Origin: G039029935 sp039029935
GTDB taxonomy: Bacteria > Chloroflexota > Anaerolineae > Caldilineales > Caldilineaceae
Length of the DNA stretch: 10,604 nucleotides
Reading direction: 5' to 3'
Assembly (NCBI GenBank): GCA_039029935.1
Contig: JBCCFC010000366.1
Location: forward strand, 1 to 10,604
This document shows, piece after piece, positions 7,563-10,604 of the stretch. Position 1 is the first letter of the stretch. The number at the start of each line of letters is the position of its first letter. The notes beneath the pieces were generated by a model. The model saw only the letters and a program-made list of their open reading frames with translations. It was not told the origin of the DNA and did not search any database. A program made the position numbers and the translations under genes.

Positions 7563-7653
7563 GTCAGCTTATCAGCGAGTCAGCTTGTCAGCCAGTCAGC
7601 TTGTCAACCTGAAGTGCTGAAGTGCTGAAATGCTGACTCGCTGAAATGCTGAC
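7563..7653. repeat. Inverted repeat built of short GTCAGC/GCTGA units
   Basis: The left arm (7563-7606) is made of repeated AGTCAGCTT/GTCAGC-like units. The right arm (7610-7653) holds repeated GCTGAAAT/GCTGAAGT units complementary to it. 34 of 44 positions pair across a 3-base loop (ACC). It fills the gap between the FG-GAP gene and the CitE-like gene and has the same design as the unit-built hairpin at 203-273, with an unrelated unit sequence. It may reduce read-through between the two genes; there is no U-tract. Confidence 0.75.
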
Positions 7654-7683
7654 AAGCTTTCACACACAAAGGAGAGAACCAAC

Positions 7684-8559
7684 ATGACCAACCTACGCCG
7701 CTCAATCATCTTTATGCCCGGCGACAGTATGCGCAAAATCAGCAAGGCGGCACAGATGGATGTTGATGGCATCATCATGGATTTGGAGGATGGCACGGCA
7801 TTAGGGCAAAAAGAGGCCGCGCGCCAGACCATCAGCGAGGCCCTCAACACGCTCGATTTTGGATGCAGCGAACGCTTTGTACGGCTCAACGAGCTTGGCA
7901 GTGACTTTTTTGAGGCGGACTTTGCAGGCACAATTGATGCCAAACCAGACGGCTATGTGCTGCCCAAGACCAATGAGGCTAGCCAGATTGTGCAGTTATG
8001 TGCGCGTCTATCCGCAGCCGAGAAGGCGCAGGGCCGTACAGAATATAGTATACTCATCATGCCTGTGATCGAAACTGCGTTAGGCGTGATGAACCTGCGT
8101 GAAATCGCCCAAGCCAGCCCCCGTGTCACAGCCCTGCTCTTTGGCGCAGAAGACCTTGCCAACGATATCGGTGCCATGCGCACACCCAGCAGCCACGAAG
8201 TCGCCTATGCACGCAGTGCCGTCGTCATCGCCGCCGCCGCCTATGGCCTCCACGCCCTCGATATGGTCTATTTTGATCTGGTCGATTTGGAGGGCTTTGA
8301 AGAAGAGTGTGTTATTGGTCGTCAACTGGGCTATGATGGCAAGATGGCGATTCATCCCAAACAAGTGCCCATCATCAACCGCGTTTTTTCACCCTCTGCT
8401 GAAGAGGTCGCGCAAGCACAGAAGATTGTCGATGCCTATCAAGCACAGGTGGACCAAGGTGTGGGCGCGTTTAATTTGGATGGGCGTATGGTCGATATGC
8501 CTGTGGTACGTAAAGCTGAGGATATATTGGCGCAGGCAAGATTAGCAGGGATGATATAA
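7684..8559 (+). CDS. HpcH/HpaI aldolase / citrate lyase family protein (CitE-like CoA-ester lyase)
   Basis: The 291-residue protein is full length for the CitE-like family of TIM-barrel, Mg2+-dependent lyases. These cleave or form CoA esters of beta-hydroxy acids such as citryl-, malyl- or citramalyl-CoA. Motifs in order: FMPGDSMRKI at about 10-19 (phosphate/CoA region), DGIIMDLEDG at 28-37, FVRLN at 65-69 (Arg67), GYVLPKTNE at 90-98, IMPVIETALG at 125-134 (Mg-ligand Glu130), FGAEDLANDIG at 153-163 (Mg-ligand Asp157), ALDMVYFDLVD at 191-201 and GYDGKMAIHPKQ at 216-227. All core residues are present, so it should be active. AAAGGAG (7668-7674) lies 9 bases before the ATG. It stands alone: no citD, citF or other CoA-ester pathway gene is adjacent, which argues against a true citrate lyase beta subunit. 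A malyl-CoA/citramalyl-CoA lyase or thioesterase is more likely, but the substrate cannot be fixed. Confidence 0.92.
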   Translation: MTNLRRSIIFMPGDSMRKISKAAQMDVDGIIMDLEDGTALGQKEAARQTISEALNTLDFGCSERFVRLNELGSDFFEADFAGTIDAKPDGYVLPKTNEASQIVQLCARLSAAEKAQGRTEYSILIMPVIETALGVMNLREIAQASPRVTALLFGAEDLANDIGAMRTPSSHEVAYARSAVVIAAAAYGLHALDMVYFDLVDLEGFEEECVIGRQLGYDGKMAIHPKQVPIINRVFSPSAEEVAQAQKIVDAYQAQVDQGVGAFNLDGRMVDMPVVRKAEDILAQARLAGMI

Positions 8560-8592
8560 TGGTTTGTTAATGAATATTTTTCTGGAAAAGAT

Positions 8593-8621
8593 TTGACAAG
8601 AACACTTGTGTGTGTTATGGT
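8593..8621 (+). promoter_or_regulatory. Sigma70-type promoter for the zinc-ribbon gene
   Basis: A perfect -35 TTGACA (8593-8598), an exact 17-base spacer, and TATGGT (8616-8621, 4/6) as -10. The predicted start near 8628 falls two bases before the leader hairpin that begins at 8630. This is the best promoter-like match I found in the window. Confidence 0.6.
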
Positions 8622-8629
8622 TGGTCCGC

Positions 8630-8664
8630 CTCCAAGATAAGGACCACTAACCCTTATCTTGGAG
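8630..8664 (+). promoter_or_regulatory. Perfect leader hairpin / possible operator
   Basis: CTCCAAGATAAGG (8630-8642) and its exact reverse complement (8652-8664) flank a 9-base loop. Because it begins at about +2 of the predicted transcript, it could be a 5'-end mRNA-stabilising stem or a repressor operator overlapping the start point. It resembles the CIRCE layout (inverted repeat with a 9-base gap) but not its sequence. It ends 8 bases before the Shine-Dalgarno region. Confidence 0.7.
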
Positions 8665-8689
8665 AGCTTATGAAAGGAGGTGCTCGTGC

Positions 8690-8863
8690 ATGAACGATAA
8701 GTTCAATCGCATTCCCGAAGAGTGTCCAAAATGTCAAAGCCATGATATTTTGGCACATCTCGGATATGCGGAGTGCTACAATTGTGAACACACGTGGTCA
8801 TATGAGCTTTTTTTAAAAGCTCTAAACCTACTTGCGAACACAATAGCATTCAAACGAAAGTAA
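8690..8863 (+). CDS. 57-residue zinc-ribbon protein
   Basis: A short gene with ATG at 8690 and TAA at 8861-8863, preceded by a near-perfect Shine-Dalgarno (AAAGGAGGTG, 9 bases between AGGAGG and ATG). The product has two Cys pairs, CPKC at residues 12-15 and CYNC at 29-32, 13 residues apart. This is a classic four-cysteine zinc ribbon with an aromatic-rich turn (HLGYAECYNCEHTW). It is followed by a short amphipathic helix (about 38-52) and a basic end KRK. Zinc ribbons of this kind usually bind nucleic acid or protein partners; the specific role here is unknown. The gene has its own promoter and leader hairpin, and its stop codon lies inside the next hairpin. Downstream, 133 bases on, follows the unknown 130-residue gene, probably on the same transcript. 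The RBS and Cys pattern make this a real gene despite its size. Confidence 0.8.
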   Translation: MNDKFNRIPEECPKCQSHDILAHLGYAECYNCEHTWSYELFLKALNLLANTIAFKRK

Positions 8864-8888
8864 AGGTTGATTAACAATTAACCTTTAC
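8860..8888 (+). promoter_or_regulatory. Hairpin overlapping the zinc-ribbon stop codon
   Basis: Arms 8860-8872 and 8876-8888 form a 13-base stem with one G-U wobble and a 3-base loop (AAC). The stop codon TAA is in the left arm. No T-tract follows, so it is not a standard intrinsic terminator. It may protect the 3' end or set a processing site between the two genes. Confidence 0.65.
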
Positions 8889-8889
8889 G

Positions 8890-8922
8890 GAGGTGAATCA
8901 CTGTACTAGAGTGATTCACCTC
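8890..8922 (+). promoter_or_regulatory. Second hairpin between zinc-ribbon and unknown gene
   Basis: GAGGTGAATCACT (8890-8902) and its exact reverse complement (8910-8922) give 13 perfect pairs with a 7-base loop. It lies one base after the previous hairpin and directly abuts the anti-Shine-Dalgarno arm at 8923. Its left arm shares the 14-mer TTACGGAGGTGAAT (8885-8898) with the long hairpin at 2600-2674. Confidence 0.7.
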
Positions 8923-8996
8923 TCGTTCAAGCATACACCTCCTTTCCTAAATTGTCAAGCAATCAAATTTGCTCAAAACAGATAGAGGTGGCAAAT

Positions 8997-9389
8997 ATGA
9001 CGATACGTGTAAATAATCAGAAATCTAAATTCAACTTAGGTATAGCGTCCAAGATCGAGGCATATTTAAAAAGTATTGCAGGGGGCTTTGACCGCAAGAG
9101 CTACAATCCACCCGATGACATTGTTGTCTATGTAAGAAATGTTCCCCATGAGTGGATTGACATTGGTTTTGTACCTCGTCCAACAACACGTTTAGGCTTG
9201 TTTACACTTCATATGATTCATGGGTTAGCGATGCGTTATCCCTTCCACCGAGTATTGGCGTTTTCATTGATCAACACACGTCCCAAGAAAAAAAGCGAAC
9301 GTCCATCCTATCAACAGGAACAGCAAGAATCAGAGGCAAGCCAACTCTCTAATTCAACGCAACAGGCAACGCCGTCAACCGATGTGTAA
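8997..9389 (+). CDS. Unrecognised 130-residue alpha/beta protein with Gln/Ser-rich tail
   Basis: I do not recognise the family. The ATG at 8997 is chosen because GAGGTG (8985-8990) sits 6 bases upstream; an in-frame TTG at 8952 would add 15 residues but has no good RBS. The visible layout is a strand (MTIRV), a helix (about 14-28), GGFDRKSYNPPDD, a strand (DIVVYVRNV, 41-49), WIDIGFVP (53-60), a hydrophobic helix (about 66-80, LFTLHMIHGLAM) and a strand (HRVLAFSLINT). A basic RPKKK patch (95-99) and a low-complexity Gln/Ser/Thr tail (about 104-130) follow. This looks like a compact domain of about 95 residues plus a disordered tail. It follows the zinc-ribbon gene and is probably co-transcribed with it. 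Its last 41 bases overlap the convergent P450 gene, so the tail may be a recent extension into neighbouring DNA. No signal peptide or confident TM segment. Confidence 0.7.
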   Translation: MTIRVNNQKSKFNLGIASKIEAYLKSIAGGFDRKSYNPPDDIVVYVRNVPHEWIDIGFVPRPTTRLGLFTLHMIHGLAMRYPFHRVLAFSLINTRPKKKSERPSYQQEQQESEASQLSNSTQQATPSTDV

Positions 9390-10557
9390 ACGGGCGCTGA
9401 ATATAGCTCAACGCTGACGGCTCCACCGCCAGTCGCAGATTCGGATAACGGTTGATGATCGTGTTCAGTGCAATCTTGCCCTCCAGCCGTGCCAGCGGCG
9501 CACCGAGACAGTAGTGGATGCCATTGCCAAAGCCAAGATGACGATTGGGTGTGCGTGTGATGTCAAAGGTGTCGGCATTGTCAAAGACACTTTCATCACG
9601 GTTGGCCGAACCGATCAACGGCATCACCAACGTCCCCTTGGGAATCTCAATACCAGCAATTTCAAGGTCTTCGCTGGCATAGTTCGGCTTGGTCCCGGCG
9701 ACAGGATTAGTATAGCGCAAAATCTCCTCAACCGTCGTGTCAATATGCTCTGGCTGTTCGCGTAGTAGTGCAAGCTGTTCGGGGTGTTCGAGCAACGTCC
9801 GTACCCCATTGGCAATGAGATTGGTCGTTGTCTCAAAGCCTGCGGCCAACAACAACAGCGACATCGACACCAGTTCATCTTCACTCAGTCGTTCGCCCTC
9901 CTCCTCGGCCTCAATCAACGCCGTAAGAATATCATCACCAGGCTCGGTGCGGCGTTTCTCAATCAATTCACGCATAAAGCGGACAATGCTACGCACACCA
10001 AAGTACATGCCCAATAGTTCTCGGGGTTTGAATGTCCCGCCAAAAATCCGTGACCACTCAATAAATTCGCCTCGAGCTTCTTCGGGAACGCCCAACATTT
10101 CGCTGATGACCGTAATCGGAATCGGCAGCGCATAGGCTGTGAATAGATTAACCTGCTCCTCTTTTTCGGCCTTGTCCAACAGTTCATGACACCATTTGTC
10201 AATGCTGGCATCCATTTTGGCGATCATGCGTGGTGTGAATGCCTTGTGAACGAGATTGCGTAGCCGCCGATGTCCCGGTTCATCTTCGATGATCATGCTC
10301 TGTGCCATCAAATTAAAGGTCTTTGGCATGGGGACCGGAAAACGTGACCCACCCGTGACCGTGCTGCGGTTGCGTAAAAAGCGTTTGTCCTTGAGCATGG
10401 CGGCGGCATCATCATAGCGCGACACCATCATCATGTTCATAAACCAGCCAATACGCCCTGGGTGGACGGGTGCATTTTCACGCATCCAGCGATAATGCTC
10501 ATATTCGTTTGCAAAAAAATCGGCAGAATTCACATTGATTGATTTTTGTCTATTCAT
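9349..10557 (-). CDS. Bacterial cytochrome P450
   Basis: A 402-residue soluble protein, the normal size for bacterial class I P450s, which use ferredoxin-delivered electrons to hydroxylate or oxidise small molecules. Motifs in order: EDEPGHRRLRNLVHKAFTPR spanning 91-110 (C-helix, heme propionate contacts), I-helix AGFETT at 239-244 (oxygen activation), K-helix ExxR at Glu278-Arg281, and the heme loop FGNGIHYCLG ending near 352, with Cys350 as the axial ligand. All core residues are present. It broadly resembles the CYP107 and related bacterial groups, from memory only; the substrate is unknown. AGGA 8 bases before the ATG is the ribosome binding site. No ferredoxin, ferredoxin reductase or biosynthetic cluster gene is next to it within the window; the upstream side is cut off after 47 bases, which hold nothing else recognisable. 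It converges on the unknown gene and overlaps it at 9349-9389. Confidence 0.96.
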   Translation of the reverse strand: MNRQKSINVNSADFFANEYEHYRWMRENAPVHPGRIGWFMNMMMVSRYDDAAAMLKDKRFLRNRSTVTGGSRFPVPMPKTFNLMAQSMIIEDEPGHRRLRNLVHKAFTPRMIAKMDASIDKWCHELLDKAEKEEQVNLFTAYALPIPITVISEMLGVPEEARGEFIEWSRIFGGTFKPRELLGMYFGVRSIVRFMRELIEKRRTEPGDDILTALIEAEEEGERLSEDELVSMSLLLLAAGFETTTNLIANGVRTLLEHPEQLALLREQPEHIDTTVEEILRYTNPVAGTKPNYASEDLEIAGIEIPKGTLVMPLIGSANRDESVFDNADTFDITRTPNRHLGFGNGIHYCLGAPLARLEGKIALNTIINRYPNLRLAVEPSALSYIQRPFTHRLTALPVALN

Positions 10558-10604
10558 GAAATTATTCCTATCTATCCGTAGGGGTATGAGGTGGTGTAGT
10601 GGGG

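Larger units (their letters stand above)
8668..8950. repeat. Inverted repeat covering the start site of the zinc-ribbon gene
   Basis: The left arm (8668-8697) contains the Shine-Dalgarno AAAGGAGGTG (8673-8682) and the ATG at 8690. The right arm (8923-8950), beyond the gene, is nearly its reverse complement. GAAAGGAGGTG pairs perfectly with CACCTCCTTTC (8936-8946). TGAACGA (8691-8697) pairs with TCGTTCA (8923-8929), and GC plus an outer TTA also match. About 23 Watson-Crick pairs are possible, with one small internal loop and two single mismatches. In a transcript covering the region this would hide the ribosome binding site. Alternatively the arms are ends of a small inserted element; I see no target-site duplication. 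Confidence 0.7.

Noticed and set aside
8099..8545. 148-codon plus-strand frame inside the CitE-like gene
   Set aside because: It is an out-of-frame shadow of a well-supported enzyme with all family motifs in the other frame; no RBS or recognisable protein features.
8860..8922. Intrinsic terminator after the zinc-ribbon gene
   Set aside because: Two strong hairpins are present but neither is followed by a T-tract, so classical rho-independent termination is not supported.
8936..8946. CACCTCCTTTC resembling the 3' end of 16S rRNA
   Set aside because: The match is limited to the anti-Shine-Dalgarno core; upstream bases do not match the rest of the 16S 3' end. It is explained by complementarity to the zinc-ribbon gene's SD.
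8952..8996. TTG start extending the unknown 130-residue protein by 15 residues
   Set aside because: The later ATG at 8997 has GAGGTG at ideal spacing, while the TTG has no good ribosome binding site.

Overview
The window is bacterial. It carries six recognisable protein genes or gene fragments, plus unusually structured intergenic DNA. The gene types (an S9 peptidase with a WD40-like propeller, a very large secreted FG-GAP protein, a CitE-like lyase, a soluble P450, and the start of a polytopic membrane protein), the moderate base composition and intergenic repeats built from 7-8 base units resemble large-genome filamentous or environmental Chloroflexota. That placement is an inference with modest confidence; no rRNA or other marker is present.

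Left part (1-2205, minus strand): an S9-family serine peptidase has its own promoter-like sequence and a REP-like palindrome in its leader. Downstream on the same strand, after an 86-base gap filled by a hairpin of GTTGAAA-type repeats, lies the N-terminus of a YfhO/glycosyltransferase-like membrane protein cut by the window edge. From 2100 to 2743 there is no convincing gene, but there are three kinds of palindromic element: a REP-like hairpin, a 13-bp palindrome of the common TGAGCCTGTCGAA type, and a 31-bp-arm hairpin.

Centre (2744-8559, plus strand): a 1601-residue exported protein carries 20 clear and one decayed FG-GAP/integrin-type calcium-loop repeats. This is best explained as three seven-bladed propellers, followed by an acidic linker and a Sel1/TPR-like helical C-terminus. 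After a second intergenic hairpin made of short repeats comes a complete HpcH/HpaI aldolase/citrate lyase-family (CitE-like) enzyme with a good ribosome binding site.

Right part (8560-10604): this is the least ordinary stretch. A sigma70-like promoter leads straight into a perfect 13-bp leader hairpin, then a strong Shine-Dalgarno and a 57-residue zinc-ribbon protein. Two more hairpins follow, then a near-complementary (inverted) copy of the zinc-ribbon gene's own Shine-Dalgarno and start codon. A gene for an unrecognised 130-residue protein comes next. The layout suggests RNA-structure-controlled translation of the small zinc-ribbon gene, or a small element bounded by inverted repeats. A complete bacterial cytochrome P450 gene converges from the minus strand and overlaps the unknown gene by 41 bases.

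The genes do not form one obvious pathway. The peptidase and FG-GAP protein suggest protein turnover and cell-surface functions, while the CitE-like enzyme and P450 are accessory metabolism. The zinc-ribbon/unknown pair is the only candidate for an undescribed system.
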